Of a DNA stretch of 64,000 nt, positions 43,935 through 53,473 are shown in pieces. The notes under the pieces are model-generated. The model saw nothing but the letters and a program-made list of their open reading frames with translations, did not search any database and was not told the origin of the DNA. The translations under genes were made by a program, and so were the position numbers. Each line of letters opens with the position of its first letter. Within the stretch, counting starts at the first letter, position 1. The DNA comes from Roseovarius nitratireducens (GTDB taxonomy: Bacteria; Pseudomonadota; Alphaproteobacteria; Rhodobacterales; Rhodobacteraceae): the NCBI RefSeq assembly GCF_002925845.1, contig NZ_PDNI01000077.1, positions 50,826 to 114,825 of the forward strand. The letters run 5' to 3'.

Positions 43935-44813
43935 ATGTTTAAGATTATCAGTAGACTCCTGAAGCATCCTTTTAACCGTCAGCATCGAGGTGCGGCGGTA
44001 ATGAGATTTCTGCGATGGCAGGTATCTTGCCGGTTGCTGGCGGTTCCGCACATCATGCCATTCGTTGATCAAACAGTGCTCGTCATGGAAAAAGGTATGA
44101 CCGGTGCAACTGGAAACTGGTATTCAGGGCTGCATGAAGGGCCTGATATGGCATTTGCATTGCATTTCTTGCGCGCTGATGACCTGTTTGTTGATGTCGG
44201 CGCGAACGTCGGGAGCTATACCATACTGGCATCGGGTGCCGTGGGGGCACGCAGCATCAGTTTTGAGCCGATCAAACAAACATTTGCCAAGATGCAAAGG
44301 AATGTCGCTGTTAACAGACTGGAAAGGCTCGCAGACTGCCACAATATCGGATTGGGTGGAGAAAATGGCGTTCTGTATTTCACGGTTCAGAACGATACGA
44401 CGAATCACGTTGCAACCGAATCTGAGAAGTCGAATGGTGATGTGGCCGAGGTGCTTGTACGCCGTTTGGATGACGTTTTGAACGATGAGGTTCCATCGTT
44501 AATCAAGATCGATGTCGAAGGCTGGGAAGCTCAAGTGCTAGCCGGTATGTCCAAAACGCTTACCCGGTCTAAACTGAAAGCAATCATTGCAGAGACGAAC
44601 GCAGCTTCACTCAGATATGAGGAGAGCAGCGAATGTAGTGTTTTTCGAATAATGGCAGAAAATGGCTTCTCGCCTTACTCGTATGATCCATTTGAACGTA
44701 GGCTCGTGCCTGGTGAAACTCCGAATAACACAATATTTCTCAGAGACATTGAAGAAGTGAAACAGCGCCTATCAAGCGCGAAGAAGTTCAATTTGGTGAA
44801 TGGCCAAATTTGA
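43935..44813 (+). CDS. FkbM family methyltransferase
   Basis: A 292-residue protein with an S-adenosylmethionine-binding Rossmann fold: [19 protein letters not shown] (motif I), SFEPIKQTF and [15 protein letters not shown], which define the FkbM family. It probably O-methylates a sugar of the polysaccharide. The gene is markedly AT-rich compared with gmd and fcl on either side, suggesting recent acquisition. The stop overlaps no gene; fcl begins 16 bases later. Confidence 0.85.
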   Translation: MFKIISRLLKHPFNRQHRGAAVMRFLRWQVSCRLLAVPHIMPFVDQTVLVMEKGMTGATGNWYSGLHEGPDMAFALHFLRADDLFVDVGANVGSYTILASGAVGARSISFEPIKQTFAKMQRNVAVNRLERLADCHNIGLGGENGVLYFTVQNDTTNHVATESEKSNGDVAEVLVRRLDDVLNDEVPSLIKIDVEGWEAQVLAGMSKTLTRSKLKAIIAETNAASLRYEESSECSVFRIMAENGFSPYSYDPFERRLVPGETPNNTIFLRDIEEVKQRLSSAKKFNLVNGQI

Positions 44814-44829
44814 CAGGGGCAACAGCAAT

Positions 44830-45807
44830 ATGAAGCTAACGCGCGTCTACGTGGCAGGGCACAGGGGAATGGTGGGCGGCGCGATCCTGCGGCGGCTGGA
44901 GGCGCGGCGCGCGGCGGGCGAGGAGATCGACCTGATCACCGCCACCCATGCCGAGCTTGACCTCACCGATCAGGCGCAGGTCGCGGCGTTCATGGCCGAT
45001 CAGCGCCCCGACGTGGTGATCCTCGCCGCCGCGAAGGTGGGTGGCATCCATGCCAACAACACCTACCCCGCCGATTTCATCTACGAAAACCTGATGATCG
45101 AATGCAACGTGATCCATCAGGCATACGCGGCAGGTGTGCGTCGACTGTTGCAGCTTGGGTCGTCCTGCATCTACCCGCGCGAGGCCCCGCAGCCGATGCG
45201 CGAGGACGCGCTGCTCACCGGCCCGCTGGAGCCCACCAACGAGCCCTACGCCATCGCCAAGATCGCGGGCATCAAGCTGTGCGAGAGCTACAACCGTCAG
45301 CACGGCACCGATTTCCGCTCGGTCATGCCCACCAACCTTTACGGCCCCGGCGACAATTTCCACCCCGAGAATTCGCACGTCCTGCCCGCCCTCATCCGTC
45401 GCTTTCACGAGGCGGCGGAGACGGGCCGCGAGGAGGTCACGATCTGGGGCACCGGGCGGCCACGCCGCGAATTCCTGCACGTGGATGACATGGCAGAGGC
45501 CTCGCTCTTCGTGCTGGACCTAGACTGGGACCGCTATGACGCCAACACGCAGCCGATGCTGAGCCACATCAACGTGGGCACCGGCGAGGATATCGCCATC
45601 CTCGACCTCGCGAAGATGGTGGCGCGTGTGACGGGCTTCGACGGGCGGATCACCACCGACCCCACGAAACCCGACGGCACCATGCGCAAGCTGATGGACG
45701 TAAGCCGGTTGGCGGATATGGGCTGGCGCGCAAGGATCGGGCTGGAACAGGGCGTCGCGGACACGTATCGGTGGTTTCTGGAAAACCTCGACAGGTTTCG
45801 CGGCTGA
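44830..45807 (+). CDS. fcl: GDP-L-fucose synthase
   Basis: A 325-residue epimerase-reductase with [12 protein letters not shown] at the N-terminus, [11 protein letters not shown] and the catalytic YAIAK pair. It makes GDP-L-fucose from the Gmd product. The block [20 protein letters not shown] is typical of Fcl/WcaG. I chose the ATG at 44830 rather than the in-frame start ten codons earlier at 44800, because the alignment to family begins with [11 protein letters not shown]. Confidence 0.95.
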   Translation: MKLTRVYVAGHRGMVGGAILRRLEARRAAGEEIDLITATHAELDLTDQAQVAAFMADQRPDVVILAAAKVGGIHANNTYPADFIYENLMIECNVIHQAYAAGVRRLLQLGSSCIYPREAPQPMREDALLTGPLEPTNEPYAIAKIAGIKLCESYNRQHGTDFRSVMPTNLYGPGDNFHPENSHVLPALIRRFHEAAETGREEVTIWGTGRPRREFLHVDDMAEASLFVLDLDWDRYDANTQPMLSHINVGTGEDIAILDLAKMVARVTGFDGRITTDPTKPDGTMRKLMDVSRLADMGWRARIGLEQGVADTYRWFLENLDRFRG

Positions 45808-45830
45808 GACGCGGCAGGGAGGACGCAAGG

Positions 45831-47279
45831 ATGACACAGGATATTCACCCGCTTCTGCTCTGCGGCGGATCGGGCACGCGGCTCTGGCCGCTATCGCGCA
45901 AGAGCTATCCGAAGCAGTTCACCCGGCTCACGGGCGAGGAAAGCCTGTTTCAGGCCTCGGCGCGGCGTCTGTCGGGCCCCGGCTTTGCCGCACCCGCGAT
46001 CGTCACCGGGTCGGATTACCGCTTTGTCGTGACCGAACAGTTGGCCGCCGTCGAGGTCGCCGCCGCCGCCACGCTGATCGAGCCCGAGGGACGCAACACC
46101 GCCCCCGCGATTCTGGCCGCGGCAATGGAGCTGCATGCGCGCGCGCCGGGCGCACTGATGCTGGTCGCACCCTCGGATCACGTGATCCCGGACGCGGAGG
46201 CGTTTCGCGCCTCTGTCATGGCGGCGGTCCCGTCGGCCGAGGCGGGACAGATCGTGACCTTCGGTATCCGCCCCGACAGGGCAGAGACGGGCTATGGGTG
46301 GCTCGCACTGAGCGAAGCGCCAGAAAACGGCTTTGCCCCGGTGCCGCAGCCGCTCAAGGGCTTTGCCGAGAAACCCGACGCGGCAACCGCCGAGGCGCTG
46401 CTATCGGGCGGGATGCACCTGTGGAATGCGGGCATCTTCCTGTTTGCCACCGGCACGATCCTGTCTGCCTTCGAGAGCCATCAGCCCGGGCTGCTCGCCG
46501 CCGTGACGCGCGCCTTCGAGGAGGCCGAACGCGACCTGCATTTCCTGCGGCTCGCGCCTGCACCCTGGTCGGAATGCGATGACATCTCCGTGGATTACGC
46601 GGTGATGGAGAAGGCCGAGAACCTTACCGTTGTCCCCTTCGGCGGCGCGTGGTCGGACCTCGGCGGCTGGGACGCCGTGTGGCGCGAGAGCGGGCCGGAT
46701 TCGGGCGGCGTGGTGACCTCGGGCCCGGCCACCGCCATCGACTGCACCGATACGCTGTTGCGCGCCGAGGATGAACAACAGGCACTGGTAGGTATCGGCC
46801 TGAGCGACGTGATCGCCGTGGCCATGCCCGACGCGGTGCTGGTGGCCCACAAGGACCGCGCGCAGGACGTGAAACAGGCCGTCGCCGCGTTGAAGGCGCA
46901 AGGGGCCAAGCAGGCCGAGACCCTGCCGCGCGACTACCGCCCCTGGGGCTGGTTCGAGAGCCTTTCCGTGGGCGGACGGTTCCAGGTCAAGCGCATCCAC
47001 GTCAATCCCGGTGCGGCGCTTAGCTTGCAAAGCCATCACCACCGGTCCGAGCACTGGATCGTCGTCGAGGGCACCGCCCGCGTGACCATCGACGACACGG
47101 TAACGCTCTTGAGCGAGAACCAGTCAGTCTACATCCCGCTGGGCGCGGTCCACCGGATGGAAAACCCCGGCAAGGTGCCGATGGTGCTGATCGAGGTGCA
47201 GACCGGCACTTATCTGGGCGAGGACGACATCATCCGATACGAGGATGTCTATGCCCGCGGGCAAGGGGCCAAGGGGTAA
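45831..47279 (+). CDS. manC: Mannose-1-phosphate guanylyltransferase / mannose-6-phosphate isomerase
   Basis: A 482-residue bifunctional-type enzyme. The N-terminal nucleotidyltransferase has LLCGGSGTRLWPLSRKSYPK (about 8-27); a C-terminal cupin carries SLQSHHHRSEHWIVVEG, the metal site of the isomerase part. It supplies GDP-mannose for gmd. GGGAGGACGC precedes the ATG. Its stop codon directly abuts the stop of the convergent DUF2793 gene, with no base between. Confidence 0.94.
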   Translation: MTQDIHPLLLCGGSGTRLWPLSRKSYPKQFTRLTGEESLFQASARRLSGPGFAAPAIVTGSDYRFVVTEQLAAVEVAAAATLIEPEGRNTAPAILAAAMELHARAPGALMLVAPSDHVIPDAEAFRASVMAAVPSAEAGQIVTFGIRPDRAETGYGWLALSEAPENGFAPVPQPLKGFAEKPDAATAEALLSGGMHLWNAGIFLFATGTILSAFESHQPGLLAAVTRAFEEAERDLHFLRLAPAPWSECDDISVDYAVMEKAENLTVVPFGGAWSDLGGWDAVWRESGPDSGGVVTSGPATAIDCTDTLLRAEDEQQALVGIGLSDVIAVAMPDAVLVAHKDRAQDVKQAVAALKAQGAKQAETLPRDYRPWGWFESLSVGGRFQVKRIHVNPGAALSLQSHHHRSEHWIVVEGTARVTIDDTVTLLSENQSVYIPLGAVHRMENPGKVPMVLIEVQTGTYLGEDDIIRYEDVYARGQGAKG

Positions 47280-48566
47280 TCAGGCCCAGCGCCCGATCGC
47301 CGTCACGGTGACCTCTGGCGCGCCCGGCTGGCTTAGCGCCGCCATCGCGCGCAAATGCCCCGCCGTCTCGTCGCCCGCCCGCGTGGCGATCCAGACGCCG
47401 GATGCGGTGGTGGCACTGGCCGAAACCGTGGGCCGCGTGGCCGGCGCGAAGGGGGCGGGATAGCTCCATGCCGTTTCCGCCACCCCGGCAAAGAGCGCGC
47501 CGTGCGCGGTGTCGGGGGCGTCAAGGGTGAGCGTGTGGCGACAGACCTGCGTGCCGTCAGGATAGCGCAGCGCCTCGCCGTCAGGTCCGGTGCTGCGGGT
47601 GACGTTGTGGTCACCCTGCACCGCCTGCCACGCACCCCACGCCCCGCCCGAACGGGTGCGAAACGCCAGCGCCGCGCCATCCGCGCCGATGAATATCTGC
47701 GCGAGGTCGTCCGCACCGAGCCGCATCGACAGGCACAGCCCTGCTGTCGCCCCCGCGGGGCGCGGGCCAAGGGTGGTGCCATCCACGGCAAAGCTGCCTG
47801 CGGGCTGCGCCGGGTCGTCGAGATCGGCCATCACCGGCACCGCCCCTGCCCCGTCCTGCCCCCAGCCAAAGGCACCGGTGGTCAGAAGCCGCCCGGGCGC
47901 GGCGTCGCCCGCGTCCGCCTGCACCGCCGCACCGGTGGCGAGGCCGGTGGTGGCCTCAAAGCTCAGCGCCGTCACCCAGGCCGCTCCGTCCGCGCTCACC
48001 TTGATGGCAAAATCGTCGTTGCCGCTGGTCCCCATCTCGGCGCGCCCGCCAAATCCCGTCTGGAACAAGAGGCTTGCGGTGTCGGCAGCGCTGGCCTTGT
48101 TGATCTTGAGTTGATGCCCCGCCCCCTCGTGGTTGAAAAGCGTGGCCGGGGCCGAGACGGTGAGCCGGTTGGTGGTGTCAAAGCCGGCATTGATGCCCAC
48201 CCCGTCGAGATTCTCCAGAACCGGCGAAGACAGCGGCACCCAATCGGTGCCCGCATGGCGAAAGAGCCGCCCGTCGCTCTTGTCGATGGCGAGCCAGCCC
48301 TCGCCTGGCGCAACAAACAGCCAGCTTTCGTTGACGAAGGCGGCGAGCATCTCCGCCTGCCCGGCCCATGCCCCGGTGGGCGCGGGCCCCAGCGCCCAGA
48401 CCTGCCCCGCCTGCGGCAGGGCCGGGGGCGTGGCCGCCCCGATCCCTTCGACCGCCAGTTGCACCGCGATATCGAGCCGGGTCAGCGCCTCGTTATGGGT
48501 GACGTGTTTCTGGGCCTGCGAGGGCAGGATGAAGGGCAGCGACAGGCGCGGTGAGGTATCTTGCAT
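47280..48566 (-). CDS. DUF2793 protein, GTA head-spike type (GhsB-like)
   Basis: A 428-residue protein without signal peptide. The N-terminal ~110 residues are a clear DUF2793 domain (LPFILPSQAQKHVTHNEAL, then QVWALGPAPTGAWAGQ and FVAPGEGWLAIDK). The middle and C-terminal parts are beta-rich, with segments like GTTLGPRPAGATAGLCLSM, as in phage receptor-binding or tail-fibre proteins. DUF2793 is found in phage tail-region proteins and, as I recall, in the R. capsulatus GTA spike protein GhsB. It lies convergent with and touching the end of the polysaccharide cluster. No GTA structural genes adjoin it. Confidence 0.8.
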   Translation of the reverse strand: MQDTSPRLSLPFILPSQAQKHVTHNEALTRLDIAVQLAVEGIGAATPPALPQAGQVWALGPAPTGAWAGQAEMLAAFVNESWLFVAPGEGWLAIDKSDGRLFRHAGTDWVPLSSPVLENLDGVGINAGFDTTNRLTVSAPATLFNHEGAGHQLKINKASAADTASLLFQTGFGGRAEMGTSGNDDFAIKVSADGAAWVTALSFEATTGLATGAAVQADAGDAAPGRLLTTGAFGWGQDGAGAVPVMADLDDPAQPAGSFAVDGTTLGPRPAGATAGLCLSMRLGADDLAQIFIGADGAALAFRTRSGGAWGAWQAVQGDHNVTRSTGPDGEALRYPDGTQVCRHTLTLDAPDTAHGALFAGVAETAWSYPAPFAPATRPTVSASATTASGVWIATRAGDETAGHLRAMAALSQPGAPEVTVTAIGRWA

Positions 48567-48654
48567 TGGGGCACTCCGGGTTTTGGGGCATCGCTCGGGA
48601 CGCGCCCAATCTTGGAGCGATGTCTTGCCAGTCCGTGAACGCCGCGCGCGGTGC

Positions 48655-49440
48655 TCAGCCCGTGAGCCGCGCCACCATCGCGCTCGCCGGATCCGCCAGC
48701 GCCTCGATCACGTCGAAATGGTGCTTGCCTCTCGCGATCTCGAGCGGCGCGCCCCACGCCTCGGACAGCCAGCGCGCCTGGTCGAGGAAGGCGGGCAACT
48801 CGTCGCCACCGACCCAGACCGAGACCGGCACCGGAAGGGGGCGCATGAGCACCGGGCTCTCGGCCTCTGCCGCGGGCTCATCGAGGCGGAACTGTTCGTT
48901 CATCGAGGTGCGCAAGAGCGGGCGCAGGTCCGAGACCGGCGAGATCGGCGCGACGTGGCGAAGCCGCGCCGCAACCTCGGCTGGCAGCACGCCGGGCACC
49001 GCCATGCGCGCCACGAGGTGTCCGCCCGCCGAATGCCCCGCCAGCGCGACCGACCCTGCCACGCGGTCTGCTGCCATCGTCACCGCCTGCGCGATCTGGC
49101 GGGTGATATCGGCGATGTGCACCTCGGGGCAGAGATCGTAGGAGGGCATCGCCACCGCCCAGCCGCGCGCGAGCGGCCCAGCCGCGAGATGCGACCAGAA
49201 CGAACGGTCGAAGCGCAACCAGTAGCCGCCATGCACAAAGACGCACAGGCCCCGCGCCGTGCCCCGGGGGTGGAAGAGGTCGAGCGCCTGCCGCGCGCTC
49301 TTGCCATAAGGCAAGCCAAGTTCTGCCTGCCCCGCCTGCCGCACGCGAAACGCCTCTGCCGCCACGGTCCAGCGCGCGGGATACTGCGCGCCACCCGGGA
49401 TGTTCGGCACGTTCGCATAGGCGTTGTCCAGTTCGCTCAT
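48655..49440 (-). CDS. Alpha/beta hydrolase, kynurenine formamidase-like
   Basis: A 261-residue hydrolase of the hormone-sensitive-lipase/formamidase type: oxyanion loop HGGYW at 70-74, nucleophile elbow GHSAGG with serine S137, acid around D211 and base H238 or H239. HGGYW rather than HGGG suggests the kynurenine formamidase subgroup, but no tryptophan-degradation genes are nearby. Gene is divergent from gabD. Confidence 0.82.
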   Translation of the reverse strand: MSELDNAYANVPNIPGGAQYPARWTVAAEAFRVRQAGQAELGLPYGKSARQALDLFHPRGTARGLCVFVHGGYWLRFDRSFWSHLAAGPLARGWAVAMPSYDLCPEVHIADITRQIAQAVTMAADRVAGSVALAGHSAGGHLVARMAVPGVLPAEVAARLRHVAPISPVSDLRPLLRTSMNEQFRLDEPAAEAESPVLMRPLPVPVSVWVGGDELPAFLDQARWLSEAWGAPLEIARGKHHFDVIEALADPASAMVARLTG

Positions 49441-49528
49441 CCCTTTGCCCCTCTTCTGGCCCTAGACATTCCTAGCCCAAGCTGCTTTGGCTTTGCGAGA
49501 GCATTCGACATCGCAAGAGGACCGCGCC

Positions 49529-51001
49529 ATGACCACGACCGACCTGAAATCCATGCTGAACGATCCCGCCCTGCTGGCGGAGAAGGCCTATATCGGGGGG
49601 CAGTGGGTGGATGGCGACAACGGCACGTTTCAAGTCACCAACCCTGCCCGTGGCGACGTGATCGCCAACGTCGCCGATCTGAGCCGCGCGCAAGTGGCCC
49701 ATGCCATCGCCACCGCCGAGGCCGCGCAGAAGGAATGGGCCAAATGGACCGGCAAGGAACGCGCGACGGTACTGCGCAAGTTCTTTGACCTGATGATGGA
49801 GAACCAGCACGATCTCGGCGTGATCCTGACCGCCGAGCAGGGCAAGCCGCTGGCCGAGGCCAAGGGCGAGATCGCCTATGGCGCCTCGTTCATCGAGTTC
49901 TTTGGCGAAGAGGCCAAGCGCATCTATGGCGAGACCATCCCCGGCCACCAGCGCGACAAGCGCATCACCGTCATCAAGCAGCCTATCGGCGTCGCCGCCT
50001 CGATCACGCCTTGGAATTTCCCCAACGCGATGATCACCCGCAAGGCCGCCCCCGCGCTTGCTGCTGGCTGTGCCTTCATCGGGCGGCCCGCGGCGGAAAC
50101 GCCGCTTTCGGCCACGGCGATGGGCGTTCTGGCCGAGCGCGCGGGCATCCCGGCGGGCGTGTTCAACATCGTGCCGTCGTCGAGCGCAAGCGACGTGGGC
50201 AAGGAGTTCTGCGAGAACCCGGGCGTGCGCAAGCTCACGTTCACCGGCAGCACCGAGGTGGGGCGCATCCTGCTGCGGCAGGCCGCCGACCAGGTGATGA
50301 AATGCTCGATGGAGTTGGGCGGCAACGCGCCCTTCATCGTCTTCGACGATGCCGATCTCGATGCGGCGGTCGAGGGCGCGATCCTGTGCAAGTTCCGCAA
50401 CAACGGCCAGACCTGCGTCTGCGCCAACCGCATCTACGTGCAATCGGGCGTCTACGACGCGTTCGCCGCCAAGCTCCAGGCGGCGGTGGAAAAGCTCAAG
50501 ATGGGCGATGGGTTCGAGGAGGGCACCACGCTGGGGCCGCTCATCAATGCCGACGCCATCGAGAAAGTGCAGGAGCACGTCGCAGACGCCACCGCCAAGG
50601 GCGCAAAGGTGGTGATGGGCGGCGGCACGCCCGCGCAGGGGCCGGGTCATTTCCTGCCGCCCACGATCCTCGCGGATGTGACGCAGGACATGCTGATTGC
50701 CACCGACGAGACCTTCGGCCCCCTCGCACCGCTCTTCCGCTTCGAGGACGAGGATGACGTGATCGCCATGGCCAATGACACGATCTTCGGCCTCGCCTCG
50801 TATTTCTACGCCAAGGATCTGGGCCGCGTCACCAAGGTGGCAGAGGCACTGGAATACGGGATCGTTGGCGTCAATACCGGCATCATCTCGACCGAGGTAG
50901 CCCCGTTCGGCGGGGTCAAGCAGTCGGGCCTGGGCCGCGAAGGCAGCCACCACGGCATCGATGAATTCCTCGAAATGAAATATGTCTGTATGAGCGTGTA
51001 G
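49529..51001 (+). CDS. gabD: NAD(P)-dependent succinate-semialdehyde dehydrogenase
   Basis: A 490-residue aldehyde dehydrogenase close to GabD in pattern: ITPWNFPNAMITRKAAPALAAG, TFTGSTEVGR, MELGGNAPFIVFDDAD and the nucleophile cysteine in NNGQTCVCANR. It oxidises succinate semialdehyde to succinate, the last step of GABA use. The usual coenzyme-contacting lysine in KPxxxTP is arginine here (RPAAETP). The ATG at 49529 gives the family length; the upstream in-frame start at 49487 is not supported. No gabT is adjacent. Confidence 0.87.
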   Translation: MTTTDLKSMLNDPALLAEKAYIGGQWVDGDNGTFQVTNPARGDVIANVADLSRAQVAHAIATAEAAQKEWAKWTGKERATVLRKFFDLMMENQHDLGVILTAEQGKPLAEAKGEIAYGASFIEFFGEEAKRIYGETIPGHQRDKRITVIKQPIGVAASITPWNFPNAMITRKAAPALAAGCAFIGRPAAETPLSATAMGVLAERAGIPAGVFNIVPSSSASDVGKEFCENPGVRKLTFTGSTEVGRILLRQAADQVMKCSMELGGNAPFIVFDDADLDAAVEGAILCKFRNNGQTCVCANRIYVQSGVYDAFAAKLQAAVEKLKMGDGFEEGTTLGPLINADAIEKVQEHVADATAKGAKVVMGGGTPAQGPGHFLPPTILADVTQDMLIATDETFGPLAPLFRFEDEDDVIAMANDTIFGLASYFYAKDLGRVTKVAEALEYGIVGVNTGIISTEVAPFGGVKQSGLGREGSHHGIDEFLEMKYVCMSV

Positions 51002-51074
51002 AAAAATCGTCGCTTTGGCCGGACCCGGAGTGACGCTACGCTGTGCGCGTGGCGTCATCTCGAAAGAAGCGGTC

Positions 51075-52316
51075 ATGATTCGGTTCCTTTCCCTTGCCCT
51101 TGGCCTGACGATCGGCGTGGCCGCGTCGTCTGCGGAAGAGGAGGCGGAATCACGCGTCGTGACCGGCGCGCTCACGTACCAGCAAAAGATCGCCCTGCCA
51201 CCCGGCGCGCGGGCGATGGTGCGCGCTGAGGGCCGGTTTGGCGTATCGCTGGGCGAGACCGAGTTTGCGGGCGACGGGCTAGAAATGCCGCGCCGCTTCA
51301 CTGTCGAAGTGCCACCCGGGCTCTCGGGGACGGCGCGGGCGCTGATCGAGGTGAACGGCGCGCCGAGGTGGATCATCAAGGGTGTGCCCTTCGCCGCAGG
51401 CGCGGAGCCGGTGGCGCTGGGCGAGTTGTTCCTCAATCCCGTGAGCCCTCTCGCCTTCGCCACGGATTTCATCTGCGGTGACGTAAGCGTGTCGGTGGGC
51501 ATGCTGGGCGACGAGGCGGCGCTGCGCGCCGAGGGCCGCGACATTCCCTTGGTTCAGGTCGAGACAGCCTCAGGGGGGCGCTATGACGCCGTGGACGAGC
51601 CCGGCACAAGCTTCTGGAGCAAGGGTGACGCGGCAATGGTCCGGCTCAACGGTCGCGACCTGCCCGAGTGCCACAAGGTGCGGCCGCCCGCCGAACGCCC
51701 GTACCGCGCGCGCGGAAACGAACCGGGCTGGTACGTCTCGCTTGACGGGCAGACAGCCGAGATCGTGGCTGACTACGGCGAAATCACGCGAGAGGCACCC
51801 CGCCCCGAGGCGCGTGCCATGCCCGGCGGTTATGAATTCGACCTGTCCGGGGCCGATGCCCGCCTGCGCGTCGAAGAGCATCTGTGTCACGACGACGCCA
51901 CCGGCATGCCCTATCCCGATACCGCGTACCTTGCGCTCGGCGACCGGGAACTGCGCGGCTGCGGTGGCGATCCTGCCGATCTGCTTACCGGCGGCGCATG
52001 GCAGATCACCGCCCTCGGCGATGCCACTCTGATAGAGCCGGAGCGCCTGTCTCTGAACTTTCTCGACGCCGGGCGCGTGGCGGGCAGCGGTGGCTGCAAC
52101 CGCATCGCCGGTGGGTTCAGCCTGTCGGGCGAGGGACTGCATTTCGGGCCGATGGCCAGCACCATGATGGCCTGCCCCGAGCCGCTGATGGAACAGGAAC
52201 GGCGGATGCTCGACGCGCTTGAACAGGTCATGGCGTTCGATGTGGACACACGCGGACGGCTGCGGCTCTTGGCCGAGGATCACCGGACCGTCCTGATCGA
52301 GGCCGCGCGACCCTGA
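51075..52316 (+). CDS. Multi-domain envelope protein (YbaY-like, MliC-like and META/HslJ domains)
   Basis: A 413-residue exported protein with a signal peptide (MIRFLSLALGLTIGVAASSA). It chains a YbaY-like region (about 27-125, starting VVTGALTYQQKIALPPGA), an MliC-type lysozyme-inhibitor-like region (about 130-205), a block starting RARGNEPGWYVSLDG (about 215-320), and a C-terminal META domain (about 325-410) with SGGCNRIAGGFSL. All are periplasmic or lipoprotein modules linked to envelope stress and lysozyme resistance. I see no lipobox cysteine. The ATG at 51075 starts the signal peptide. Confidence 0.8.
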   Translation: MIRFLSLALGLTIGVAASSAEEEAESRVVTGALTYQQKIALPPGARAMVRAEGRFGVSLGETEFAGDGLEMPRRFTVEVPPGLSGTARALIEVNGAPRWIIKGVPFAAGAEPVALGELFLNPVSPLAFATDFICGDVSVSVGMLGDEAALRAEGRDIPLVQVETASGGRYDAVDEPGTSFWSKGDAAMVRLNGRDLPECHKVRPPAERPYRARGNEPGWYVSLDGQTAEIVADYGEITREAPRPEARAMPGGYEFDLSGADARLRVEEHLCHDDATGMPYPDTAYLALGDRELRGCGGDPADLLTGGAWQITALGDATLIEPERLSLNFLDAGRVAGSGGCNRIAGGFSLSGEGLHFGPMASTMMACPEPLMEQERRMLDALEQVMAFDVDTRGRLRLLAEDHRTVLIEAARP

Positions 52317-52337
52317 ACAAGAGTGCACCCATGGGGA

Positions 52338-52706
52338 TTACGGGTCGATATCGACGCGAACGGTCTTGTCGCCCCACCCATCGACCGAGCAATGCGCACG
52401 GATCTGGATCCTGCGCGTGCCGTCGGGCAGGTCGAGATTGGTGAGCGAGCGAGTGAACGGCTGCTCGTTCACGTGCGGATGATGCAGCAGCCGGTAACCG
52501 ATCCGCTTGCCATCGGCATCAAGCACCTCCCACCCGTCGGCATAGTGATCCCAGCCGGTATCGGGATGCTCCAGCGTGACATCGACGCGCCACGACATGC
52601 CCGACTTGGTGGCCACCGCCGTGCGGATTTCGGGCTCGTGCGCGAGCGCGGGGACGGCAAGGGAAACGGCCAGCGCCGCGGCGAGGGGGAACGCGATCTG
52701 TCTCAT
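52338..52706 (-). CDS. Conserved secreted hypothetical protein
   Basis: A 122-residue exported protein with a signal peptide cleaved likely after ALAH region (about residue 22-24: VPALA-HEP). The mature protein (IRTAVATKSGMSWRVDVTLE and a middle with HPHVNEQPF) looks beta-rich, with several histidines that could bind metal, but I recognise no family. The ATG at 52706 starts the hydrophobic signal; earlier in-frame starts are possible. It follows the DUF599 gene on the same strand. Confidence 0.7.
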   Translation of the reverse strand: MRQIAFPLAAALAVSLAVPALAHEPEIRTAVATKSGMSWRVDVTLEHPDTGWDHYADGWEVLDADGKRIGYRLLHHPHVNEQPFTRSLTNLDLPDGTRRIQIRAHCSVDGWGDKTVRVDIDP

Positions 52707-52742
52707 ACGCGGCACCATACCCGGTCCGTGCCGCGAATGCAC

Positions 52743-53468
52743 TCACGTCCGCGTGTCTTTCCCGTCGCCCTCGGGGCGCATCAGCACAGCGCGCGAGTGC
52801 GAGGCGAATTCGCGCCGCAACAACACCATGAGCGTGATCGCCACCGCGGCCAACAACGCCACCGCCCCGAACAGCCACGCCGCTGCGGCCAGCGCGAAAT
52901 AGAGCGCGCGTAGCCCGCGGTTGAAGCCGCGCGCGGCGGTGATATTGATCTCGGCCGCCTTCTGCGCGCGCGGCTGCGCCGCGGGGTCGGCGGGATCGTT
53001 CGGCACCGCCGCCATCATCACGGCGCAATAGCCGAACAGTCGATTGGCCCAGACGAACTTGAGAAAGGCGTTGGCGAGAAAGGCGACGATCACGAGGATC
53101 TTGACCTCCCACACGATCACTGGCGCCGTACCGGTCAACAGGTCGTCGGCCAACCCGATCAGCCGCTCCACCTCGCCCAGCAGCGCCAGCGTGCCACCGA
53201 TGGCGATGAGCGTGGCCGAGGCAAAGAACGAGGTGCCCTGACGCAGTTGCCCGATGATCTGCGAATCGAAGATGCGCGGGTCTCGGGCGACGAATTGCAC
53301 CATCCATTCGCGGCGATACTGCGCCATGAGGTTCGAGGTCGAGGGAAGCCGGCGTGGCGGGTGCTCGATCAGCAGCGTCACCCCCGACCATGCAATTACG
53401 AGCATCACGAAGGCGGCAAGATCGAGCGGTGCGAAATGCCCGAGCGCGTCGTTGAGGATATCCGTCAT
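52743..53468 (-). CDS. DUF599 family membrane protein
   Basis: A 241-residue protein with about four hydrophobic segments (near 17-35, 80-103, 117-137 and 195-225). It matches the DUF599 pattern with NLMAQYRREWMVQFVARDPRIFDSQ and a Gln-rich segment after it; function is unknown. The long upstream frame overlaps the HemJ-like gene, so I chose the ATG at 53468, 5 bases past that gene's stop. The two are probably co-transcribed. Confidence 0.82.
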   Translation of the reverse strand: MTDILNDALGHFAPLDLAAFVMLVIAWSGVTLLIEHPPRRLPSTSNLMAQYRREWMVQFVARDPRIFDSQIIGQLRQGTSFFASATLIAIGGTLALLGEVERLIGLADDLLTGTAPVIVWEVKILVIVAFLANAFLKFVWANRLFGYCAVMMAAVPNDPADPAAQPRAQKAAEINITAARGFNRGLRALYFALAAAAWLFGAVALLAAVAITLMVLLRREFASHSRAVLMRPEGDGKDTRT

Positions 53469-53473
53469 GGCGC

